Positions 57,582-64,000 of a stretch of 64,000 nucleotides of DNA are shown here, one piece after another. The stretch comes from Streptomyces alanosinicus (GTDB taxonomy: Bacteria; Actinomycetota; Actinomycetes; Streptomycetales; Streptomycetaceae): NCBI RefSeq assembly GCF_014650595.1, contig NZ_BMVG01000009.1:124001-188000 (forward strand), given 5' to 3'. The notes under the pieces are model-generated. The model ran no database searches. It was not told where the DNA came from and worked only from the letters and a program-made list of their open reading frames with translations. A program made the translations under genes and the position numbers. Numbering within the stretch: position 1 is the stretch's first letter; each line of letters starts with the position of its first letter.

Positions 57582-59156
57582 GTGGCCGACGGGGCCGGGG
57601 CGGAGGTCCGCTGGGGGCTGGTCGCCGAGGCGCTCACCTCCTACAAGCATGCGGTGATGCTGGCTCGCGGCATCACCGCGGCGGAACAGGCCGAGATCGA
57701 CCGGAGCCCGAACAGGGTGGCGCTGCTGCGGGAGCGGGAGACCCGCACGGTGCCGCGCGAGGACATAGAGGCGGCGCATCTGATCGCCGTCGAGGTCCGG
57801 GCGCTGTTCGTGGAGTGGCAGAACCGGTACTACACGGTGCCCTGGCCGGGCCACCGTGAGTTCGGTGTCCGTTTGACGATGAACGCCGCGTCCGATGCCA
57901 CCCGGCATCTGGAGGAACAGACCCGCCAGATCCTGGACGCGTCTCCTCCCGGTGCCGGCCAGGTCAGGTCGCTGCGGGGCGCCTGGCCGCTGGTCTGGCT
58001 CCAGTGGCTGTACTCCGCGTTCGAACCGCTCCAGGTCATCGAGGGCGAACTCCCGTTGCCGGAAGCGGCCATCGGCCGGCCCGACGGGGTGCTGCACGAC
58101 TTCGCCGAATTCGTGCTCAGCATGGTGCCCGTGGTCGGTGAGTTCGTGCTGGCGTACGAGGTCGTCATGAAACGGCAGCTGGTGGGCGGCCGTGAGCTGT
58201 CGAAGCCCGAGCAGCTGATGGCCTTCCTGGGGCTCGTCATCCCTCCCGTACTCGGCGCACTGGTGAAGCAGATTCCACGGGCGGGCGTCGCTCTGCGGAA
58301 CTTCCGGGTGAATGCGGCGAGGCGCATCCCGGGCTCCGTCGCCGCGAACCTCGACCGCTTCACCGTCGACATGGTGATCGCTCTGCGTTCGTTTCCCAAG
58401 GATGCGTTCGAGAACTTCCTTCGGATGATCCGCATGGTCGAGAAGCTGACTCCGGAGGAGCAGACGGCTTTCAACTTCTATGTCTCGCGCCTCAACCTCT
58501 CCTCGCGCCTGGCCCAGTGGCTGAGGATCATCGAGCGGGACCTGGGGAAGGGCTTCACGGACGTACGCGCTCTCAAGCGTCCGCCCAACGTCCTCGTCGA
58601 GCCGCACGAACGGGCGATGATGGAGGAACTGAGCAAGCTGAGCGGCAAGCGTGTCGTGTCGATTCCGGAGATGCATCCGCAGGACTACGACGCTTTCGTA
58701 CGGGACCTTGCCAGGAACCCGGAGGCCAAAATGCCCCAGGTCAATGGTGTCAAGTATGCCGACACCGTCTGGGGTGACGAATTCGCGGAGCTCTACCGCG
58801 TGGAGAGGGCCAAGAGCGTCAAGAACGTCCTCAGGAACATCAAGGACGTCGGAAAGGGCAAGCAGGCGTCCACGCTTGTGGTGGCGAAGACTCCGAACGT
58901 GACCTTCGATCTCCCGTCGATCTTCGGTGATCAGTTCTGGCCCAATCCGCGGTTCCAGTGGATCGACAAGGTCGTCATCCTCCAGGACGGCGCCATCAAG
59001 ATCCTTGAGCGCCCGGTCCGCTACATCACCATGGACCCTCGCGTCTACGCCACCACTCGTGTCCTGCTCGGCAACCCCGCCCACCTCGTCAGGACGGCAG
59101 AAGAAGTCCTGCAGGCCGAGCAGGAGGAGAACAAGCCCGCCGCCGCCCCGCGCTGA
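57582..59156 (+). CDS. polymorphic-toxin-like protein (pre-toxin segment plus CdiA-like nuclease-like C-terminus), tentative
   Basis: A 524-residue protein starting 4 nt after the large gene. Residues 1-160 are helical. Residues 168-232 form a hydrophobic, Gly/Pro-containing stretch (LSMVPVVGEFVLAYEVVMKR, then LSKPEQLMAFLGLVIPPVLG) resembling the pre-toxin or pore-like segments that precede toxin domains. The last part, about 350-475, has SGKRVVSIPEM, VNGVKYADTVWGDEF, ERAKSVKNVLRNI, GKQASTLVVAKTPN and WIDKVVILQDG, a spacing like CdiA tRNase domains that read D, K and a beta strand near the active site. No immunity gene lies downstream (59157-59319 is empty). Confidence 0.55.
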   Translation: MADGAGAEVRWGLVAEALTSYKHAVMLARGITAAEQAEIDRSPNRVALLRERETRTVPREDIEAAHLIAVEVRALFVEWQNRYYTVPWPGHREFGVRLTMNAASDATRHLEEQTRQILDASPPGAGQVRSLRGAWPLVWLQWLYSAFEPLQVIEGELPLPEAAIGRPDGVLHDFAEFVLSMVPVVGEFVLAYEVVMKRQLVGGRELSKPEQLMAFLGLVIPPVLGALVKQIPRAGVALRNFRVNAARRIPGSVAANLDRFTVDMVIALRSFPKDAFENFLRMIRMVEKLTPEEQTAFNFYVSRLNLSSRLAQWLRIIERDLGKGFTDVRALKRPPNVLVEPHERAMMEELSKLSGKRVVSIPEMHPQDYDAFVRDLARNPEAKMPQVNGVKYADTVWGDEFAELYRVERAKSVKNVLRNIKDVGKGKQASTLVVAKTPNVTFDLPSIFGDQFWPNPRFQWIDKVVILQDGAIKILERPVRYITMDPRVYATTRVLLGNPAHLVRTAEEVLQAEQEENKPAAAPR

Positions 59157-59319
59157 GCGCCCCGCCCCGCACCACACGGACTGTCGAGTTTCACACAGAT
59201 GCCACCAGGCCCTTCCCTGACGTTTGTTGCTCTTGGAACACTCGCTGCGCGCAGATTCCGTCATTTGCACGGCATCACGACGGCATCACGTACGTCAGGA
59301 CGAGAGGACCCTCACACTC

Positions 59320-61368
59320 ATGCCCGAAGTCAACCGGCGCCGTTTCCTTCAACTCGCGGGTGCCACCACGGCGTTCTCCGCGCTGTCCGGCAGCATCCAG
59401 CGCGCCGCGGCCCTGCCCGCGCACCACCGCACCGGGACGGTCAAGGACGTCGAGCACATCGTCGTCCTCATGCAGGAGAACCGATCCTTCGACCACTACT
59501 TCGGCACGCTCCGCGGCGTCCGCGGCTTCGGCGACCCCCGGTCCGTCTCGCAGAACGGCAGGTCCGTCTGGAACCAGTCCGACGGCACGAAGGACATCCT
59601 GCCCTTCCACCCCGACGCCGACGACCTGGGTCTCGCCTTCATCCAGGACCTGCCGCACGGCTGGAACGACACGCACCAGGCCTTCAACGGCGGCAAGTAC
59701 GACAAGTGGGTGCCGGCCAAGGGCTCCACGAGCATGGCGTACCTGACCCGCAAGGACATCCCGTTCCACTACGCGCTCGCCGACGCCTTCACGCTCTGCG
59801 ACGCCTACCACTGCTCCTTCATGGGCTCGACCGACCCGAACCGCTACTACATGTGGACCGGGTACGTCGGCAACGACGGCAAGGGCGGCGGCCCGGTCCT
59901 CGGCAACGACGAGAAGGGCTACGGCTGGACGACGTACCCCGAGCGTCTGGAGCAGGCCGGGGTCTCCTGGAAGATCTACCAGGACATCGGCGACGGCCTC
60001 GACGCGAACGGCTCCTGGGGCTGGATCCAGGACGCCTACCGCGGCAACTACGGCGACAACTCGCTCCTCTACTTCAACCAGTACCGTGACGCCAAGCCCG
60101 GCGACGCGCTGTACGACAAGGCCCGCACCGGCACCGACGCCAAGAAGGGCGAGGGCTTCTTCGACCAGCTGAAGGCCGATGTCAAGGCCGGCAAGCTGCC
60201 CCAGGTCTCCTGGGTCGTCGCCCCCGAGGCCTTCACCGAGCACCCGAACTGGCCGGCCAACTACGGCGCCTGGTACGTCTCCCAGGTCCTGGACGCGCTC
60301 ACCGCCGACCCGGACGTCTGGGCCAAGACCGCGCTGTTCATCACCTACGACGAGAACGACGGCTTCTTCGACCACGTCGTCCCGCCCTTCCCGCCGGCCT
60401 CCGGCGCCCAGGGCAAGTCCACCGTGGACGCCTCGCTCGACCTGTTCAAGGGCGACATGGGCCATGTCGCCGGCGCCTACGGCCTCGGCCAGCGGGTGCC
60501 GATGCTCGTGGTCTCCCCGTGGAGCAAGGGCGGCTACGTCTGCTCCGAGACCTTCGACCACACCTCGATCATCCGGTTCATAGAACGCCGCTTCGGTGTG
60601 CACGAGCCGAACGTCTCGCCCTGGCGCCGCGCCATCACCGGCGACCTGACCAGCGCCTTCGACTTCTCCCGCAAGGACACCAAGGCGGTCGCGCTGCCGT
60701 CCACGGCCGCCTATGTGCCGCCGGACCACAACCGCCACCCCGACTATGTGCCCAAGCCGCCCGCCAACCCCTCCCTGCCCAAGCAGGAGCGCGGCCACCG
60801 GCCCACCCGCCCGCTGAAGTACGCCCCGGTGGTGGACGGTTCCGCGGACACCTCGGCCGGTACCTTCACGCTCACGTTCGCCTCGGGGGCGCACGCGGGC
60901 GCCGGCTTCCTCGTGACCTCCGGCAACCGCGGCGACGGCCCCTGGACCTACACCACCGAGGCCGGCAAGTCCCTCTCCGACACCTGGAACTCGATGTGGT
61001 CCGGCGGCAGCCACGACCTCACCGTGCACGGCCCGAACGGCTTCCTGCGTGTCTTCAAGGGCAAGGGCAAGACGGCGGGGCCCGAGGCGAGTGCCCGGCA
61101 CGTCGGCGACCACCTGGAGCTCACCTTCACCAACAAGGGCCCCGGCACCGTGAAGCTGAAGGTGACGAGCGGCTACGGCGGTCACCCGGCCACCGTGACC
61201 GTACGGCCCGGCGCGACCGTGCACCACACCGTCGACCTCACCGCGAGCAGGCGCTGGTACGACGTGACGGTCACCTGTGACGCCGACCCGGCCTTCCTGC
61301 GCGGCTTCGCCGGGCACGTCGAGAACGGGCGTCCCGGCGTCAGCGACCCGGCCATCGCGACGGCGTGA
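59320..61368 (+). CDS. Tat-exported phosphocholine-specific phospholipase C
   Basis: A 682-residue phospholipase C. A Tat leader (VNRRRFLQLAGATTAFSAL) is followed by the phosphoesterase domain with VVLMQENRSFDHYFGTL, PFHYALADAFTLCDAYHCS, TYDENDGFFDHVVPP and KGGYVCSETFDHTSIIRF, then two C-terminal beta domains (about 510-660) of the kind that bind lipid. It hydrolyses phosphatidylcholine or sphingomyelin outside the cell. The start at 59320 has GAGAGG 12 nt upstream. It stands alone. Confidence 0.93.
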   Translation: MPEVNRRRFLQLAGATTAFSALSGSIQRAAALPAHHRTGTVKDVEHIVVLMQENRSFDHYFGTLRGVRGFGDPRSVSQNGRSVWNQSDGTKDILPFHPDADDLGLAFIQDLPHGWNDTHQAFNGGKYDKWVPAKGSTSMAYLTRKDIPFHYALADAFTLCDAYHCSFMGSTDPNRYYMWTGYVGNDGKGGGPVLGNDEKGYGWTTYPERLEQAGVSWKIYQDIGDGLDANGSWGWIQDAYRGNYGDNSLLYFNQYRDAKPGDALYDKARTGTDAKKGEGFFDQLKADVKAGKLPQVSWVVAPEAFTEHPNWPANYGAWYVSQVLDALTADPDVWAKTALFITYDENDGFFDHVVPPFPPASGAQGKSTVDASLDLFKGDMGHVAGAYGLGQRVPMLVVSPWSKGGYVCSETFDHTSIIRFIERRFGVHEPNVSPWRRAITGDLTSAFDFSRKDTKAVALPSTAAYVPPDHNRHPDYVPKPPANPSLPKQERGHRPTRPLKYAPVVDGSADTSAGTFTLTFASGAHAGAGFLVTSGNRGDGPWTYTTEAGKSLSDTWNSMWSGGSHDLTVHGPNGFLRVFKGKGKTAGPEASARHVGDHLELTFTNKGPGTVKLKVTSGYGGHPATVTVRPGATVHHTVDLTASRRWYDVTVTCDADPAFLRGFAGHVENGRPGVSDPAIATA

Positions 61369-61434
61369 GCGGGCGATGAGCGGCGCTCCGTGCGAACTGG
61401 TCAGGTACCGGTCACATCAGGGTAGTGTGCCCCG

Positions 61435-62319
61435 GTGACCACGCAATCGAACACTCCCGCAGGCTGGTACCCGGATCCGCACGGAGCGCCGCAGACGCTC
61501 CGCTACTGGGACGGCGCGCAGTGGACCGAGCACACCAACCCGGGCCAGGCGCCCGCCGGTCAGGTACCACAGCAGCAGGCCGTCCCCCAGCAGCAGGCCG
61601 TGCCGCAGCAGCAGGCCGCTCCCCAGCAGTACGGCGCCCCGCAGCAGCAGGCCGCCGACCCCAAGGTGCAGCGCCAGGTGCAGCAGCAGGCCGGGCTCGC
61701 GGCCAGCGGCCCCGGCGGCGGCACCCTCTTCACCGAGCCGGTCCTGGTCGTGAACCAGAAGGCCAAGCTGATCGAGGTGACCAACGAGTACAAGGTCATG
61801 GATCAGAACGGCCGTGAGCTCGGCGCGGTGACCGAGGTCGGCCAGGGCGTGCTGCGGAAGATCTTCCGCTTCATCTCCAACTGGGACCAGTTCCTGACCC
61901 ACAAGCTGGAGATCCGCGACGCCTACGGCCAGCCGCAGCTGCTGCTGACCCGGCCCGCGAAGATCTTCAAGTCCCGGGTCATCGTGACGCGCCCGGACGG
62001 CTCGCAGGTCGGCGAGATCGTCCAGCAGAACATGATCGGCAAGATCAACTTCGCGATGAACGCGAACGGCCAGCAGGTCGGCGCGATCAAGGCGGAGAAC
62101 TGGCGGGCCTGGAACTTCGCGATCGTCGACCACGCGGACAACGAGGTCGCCCGGATCACCAAGACCTGGGAGGGCCTCGCCAAGACGCTCTTCACGACCG
62201 CGGACAACTACGTCCTGCAGATCCACTACCAGCTGCCCGAGCCGCTGCTGAGCCTCGTGGTGGCGACGGCCCTGACCGTCGACACCGCTCTCAAGCAGGA
62301 CTCGCGGGGCTGGAACTGA
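61435..62319 (+). CDS. DUF2510 plus phospholipid-scramblase-like (LURP-one fold) protein
   Basis: A 294-residue protein: an N-terminal DUF2510 motif (AGWYPDPHGAPQTLRYWDGAQWTEHTNP), a Pro/Gln repeat (variants of QQQAVP, residues 40-75), and a C-terminal scramblase/LURP-one-type 12-strand barrel (about 95-285) with KLIEVTNEYKVMDQNGRELG and VITRPDGSQVGEI-like strands. Family members are anchored or soluble and of uncertain role. The GTG start at 61435 follows the phospholipase C gene by 66 nt. Confidence 0.85.
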   Translation: MTTQSNTPAGWYPDPHGAPQTLRYWDGAQWTEHTNPGQAPAGQVPQQQAVPQQQAVPQQQAAPQQYGAPQQQAADPKVQRQVQQQAGLAASGPGGGTLFTEPVLVVNQKAKLIEVTNEYKVMDQNGRELGAVTEVGQGVLRKIFRFISNWDQFLTHKLEIRDAYGQPQLLLTRPAKIFKSRVIVTRPDGSQVGEIVQQNMIGKINFAMNANGQQVGAIKAENWRAWNFAIVDHADNEVARITKTWEGLAKTLFTTADNYVLQIHYQLPEPLLSLVVATALTVDTALKQDSRGWN

Positions 62320-62362
62320 GCCGGCCCCGACGGGGGAGAAGCACGGCAGGACCAGCACGGCC

Positions 62363-62407
62363 GACGGCGGCCGGTGCGCGCGGACAGCGTACGCACCGGC
62401 CGCCGTC
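62363..62407. terminator. strong hairpin terminator
   Basis: A perfect 16-bp stem (GACGGCGGCCGGTGCG and its complement) with a 13-nt loop lies between the convergent scramblase-like and DMT genes. Confidence 0.9.
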
Positions 62408-62414
62408 GTGTGTC

Positions 62415-63410
62415 TCAGAGCGAGGTGAGGTGCCCCGGCTGTCCGGGCCGGCGCGGCACCGGCGACGGTTCGGCGGTCGCCGTGCCCGGCTCCAGGGCGA
62501 GCACCGCGGCCACGGGGTGGTCGTCGTCCTCGGCCGACGGTGGCGGGGCGGGCGTCGGGATGACCACCGGGGCGATCGGCGGCGCGACGTCCGCGGTGAC
62601 CCGGGTGAGCAGGACCACACCCCAGGAGGCCAGGCCAGCGCCGGCGAGGGCCAGCAGCACGCCCTCGGCGCCGCCCCGGAGCCCCTGCCCGAGCAGGGTG
62701 AGGCCGATGACCGCGGCGGCCACCGGGTTCGACAGGGTGACCACGGCCAGCGGGGCGCCGAGGCCGCCGCGGTAGGCGGTCTGGGACAGCAGCAGCCCGG
62801 CGACGGCGAACGCGGCGACGAGCACGGCGACCACGATCACCTCCGTGCTCAGCAGCGGGCCCGAGCGGTCGGTCGCCGCCACGGTCACCGTCTGGGTCAG
62901 TGCCGAGGCGACACCGGAGGCGAAACCGGACGCCGTGGCGTGCCGCAGGCCCGGCCGGGCGCCGGGCCGGGACAGCATGCCGATCGCCGCCGCCGTCGTA
63001 CCGGCGACCGCGAGTGCCTCGGTCAGCGACAGCGCCCGGGCGGGCGCCGGACCGGAGGCGGTGACGAGCAGCGCGGCGAGCCCGAGCAGCGTCAGTGCCG
63101 TTCCGCGCCACTCCACCGGGCTGACCCGGCGGCCGGCCGCCCGGGCGCCGAGCGGTACGGCGGCGACCAGGGTGAGCGCGCCCAGCGGCTGGACCAGGGT
63201 GAGCGGGCCGCACGTGAGGGCGACGACGTGCAGCAGGGCGGCGGCCGCGTTCAGGCCGACCGCCGACCACCAGGCGCCGGTGCCGAGCAGGCGCAGCAGG
63301 CCGGTGCCGGGGGTGCGGGCGGCGAGGCGCTCCTGGGCGACGGCGGCCAGCGCGTAGGCGATCGCCGAGACGAGGGCGAGGGCGACGGCGATCACCGCGG
63401 CGGCGCTCAT
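62415..63410 (-). CDS. DMT superfamily (EamA-like) permease
   Basis: A 331-residue membrane protein with nine to ten helices in two related halves, starting AAVIAVALALVSAIAYALAA and containing TLVQPLGALTLVAAVPLGA and VVTLSNPVAAAVIGLTLLGQ. It resembles DMT/EamA exporters, with a Pro/acidic C-terminal tail. The ATG overlaps the upstream phosphatase stop, so the two are cotranscribed. Substrate unknown. Confidence 0.85.
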   Translation of the reverse strand: MSAAAVIAVALALVSAIAYALAAVAQERLAARTPGTGLLRLLGTGAWWSAVGLNAAAALLHVVALTCGPLTLVQPLGALTLVAAVPLGARAAGRRVSPVEWRGTALTLLGLAALLVTASGPAPARALSLTEALAVAGTTAAAIGMLSRPGARPGLRHATASGFASGVASALTQTVTVAATDRSGPLLSTEVIVVAVLVAAFAVAGLLLSQTAYRGGLGAPLAVVTLSNPVAAAVIGLTLLGQGLRGGAEGVLLALAGAGLASWGVVLLTRVTADVAPPIAPVVIPTPAPPPSAEDDDHPVAAVLALEPGTATAEPSPVPRRPGQPGHLTSL

Positions 63411-64000
63411 CGGCCCGCTCCCACGAGGGCGCGCTCATGCGGCGCGAGCCGGCCGGCGGCGCGCCCCGCCGTGCGGGCGCTCCGGCGCGGCGGACGGATC
63501 GCCGCGAGGGCGATGCCGAGCATGGCCGTCGCGACGATCGCGTCGAGCCAGTAGTGGTTCGCCGTGCCCACGATCACCAGCAGGGTGATCAGCGGGTGCA
63601 GCAGCCACAGCCAGCGCCACCGGGACCGGGTGGCCACGATCAGGCCGACCGCCACCATCAGCGCCCAGCCGAAGTGCAGCGAGGGCATCGCCGCGAACTG
63701 GTTGGACAGATGGTCGCTGGACGGCGGGCCGTACACCGACGGGCCGTACAGCCGGGCGGTGTCCACCAGGCCCGTGCCGCCCAGCATCCGCGGCGGCGCC
63801 AGCGGGAACGTGAACGGCAGCACGAGCGCGGCCGTGGTGACGGCCGCGAGGACCCTGCGGGCCCACGGGTAGTGCGCGGGCCTGCGCAGATACAGCCAGA
63901 CCAGGAAGGCGATCGTCGCCGGGAAGTGGACGGTGGCGTAGTAGGTGTTCGCGAGGTGGACGAGGGTGTCGCCGTGCAGCAGTGCGGACTGCACGGTGTT
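63407..64000 (-). CDS. PAP2 family membrane phosphatase, 5'-truncated by window edge
   Basis: The last 197 residues of a PAP2/AUR1-like phosphatase or phosphotransferase. AAMPSLHFGWALMV carries the SLHF variant of the PSGH motif, and GTANHYWLDAIVA holds the catalytic His and Asp. The first visible residues (NTVQSALLHGDTLVHLANTY) show that the protein continues beyond the right edge. It overlaps the DMT gene by 4 nt. It probably acts on phospho-lipids such as inositol phosphorylceramide-like substrates or undecaprenyl diphosphate. Confidence 0.9.
   Translation of the reverse strand, partial: NTVQSALLHGDTLVHLANTYYATVHFPATIAFLVWLYLRRPAHYPWARRVLAAVTTAALVLPFTFPLAPPRMLGGTGLVDTARLYGPSVYGPPSSDHLSNQFAAMPSLHFGWALMVAVGLIVATRSRWRWLWLLHPLITLLVIVGTANHYWLDAIVATAMLGIALAAIRPPRRSARTAGRAAGRLAPHERALVGAGR

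Noticed and set aside
54749..57637. 962-codon minus-strand frame
   Set aside because: Antisense to the large protein gene; it lacks ribosome binding support, and the plus-strand frame has a strong GGAGG and coupling to the next gene.
59157..59319. Immunity gene downstream of the toxin-like gene
   Set aside because: Only 163 nt, with no reading frame of useful length and a ribosome binding site for the phospholipase C gene.

Overview
This 64 kb window is high-GC actinobacterial DNA that reads as a Streptomyces chromosome. The support is strong third-position G/C bias, GTG and TTG starts, ATGA start/stop overlaps, Tat-exported enzymes, many TetR, AraC, MerR and NsdA-like regulators, and a pentose-phosphate block in the order tkt-tal-zwf-opcA-pgi-gnd, which from memory matches S. 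coelicolor SCO6663-SCO6658. The neighbouring pterin-like cluster and the metallophosphoesterase/phosphopantetheinyl-transferase pair also fit that stretch. No rRNA, tRNA or CRISPR array was found.

Layout. 1-3613 (minus): a ketoacyl synthase III cut by the window edge, an acyl-CoA oxidase-like protein and a malonyltransferase-like protein, probably part of a fatty-acid or polyketide priming cluster, followed by a divergent NsdA-like regulator and a degenerate IspH-like protein. 6454-6648: a MITE-like inverted-repeat element. 6763-8141: a His/Met-rich membrane protein and a YcnI-type copper protein. 8205-15827: a pterin/deazaflavin-like cluster (CDP-alcohol phosphotransferase, dehydrogenase, degenerate 6-pyruvoyl-tetrahydropterin synthase, glycosyltransferase, methyltransferase, flippase-like membrane protein, creatininase-family amidohydrolase and a GTP cyclohydrolase II with the Tyr-to-Met change known to stop the reaction at the formamidopyrimidine). 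15888-20768: serine hydrolase, MFS pump with its TetR and a clear operator, F420-type oxidoreductase, second TetR, VOC protein. 20765-22040: a scar of broken genes plus an endolysin-like amidase. 22055-24895: TetR and a GT39-type mannosyltransferase.

24918-33882 (minus): a seven-gene pentose-phosphate operon, divergent from an AraC regulator across an AT-rich palindrome. 34953-46712: exported polysaccharide and phosphate enzymes (GH16 with CBM6, PHP phosphoesterase, metallophosphoesterase with LamG-like domain), a decaying GH2 beta-galactosidase invaded by minisatellite repeats, then GH4 and GH38 glycosidases. 46881-53083: ene-reductase/MerR pair, ATP-grasp ligase, metallophosphoesterase, phosphopantetheinyl transferase, ImmA/IrrE peptidase with its XRE partner. 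53330-54670: an MmyB-like protein and a rearranged ABC-transporter scar. 54791-59156: two unrecognised large genes, the second resembling a polymorphic toxin. 59320-64000: exported phospholipase C, scramblase-like protein, DMT permease and a PAP2 phosphatase cut by the right edge.

The two strongest candidates for undescribed biology are the formamidopyrimidine-based cluster (9073-15827) and the two-gene toxin-like module (54791-59156).
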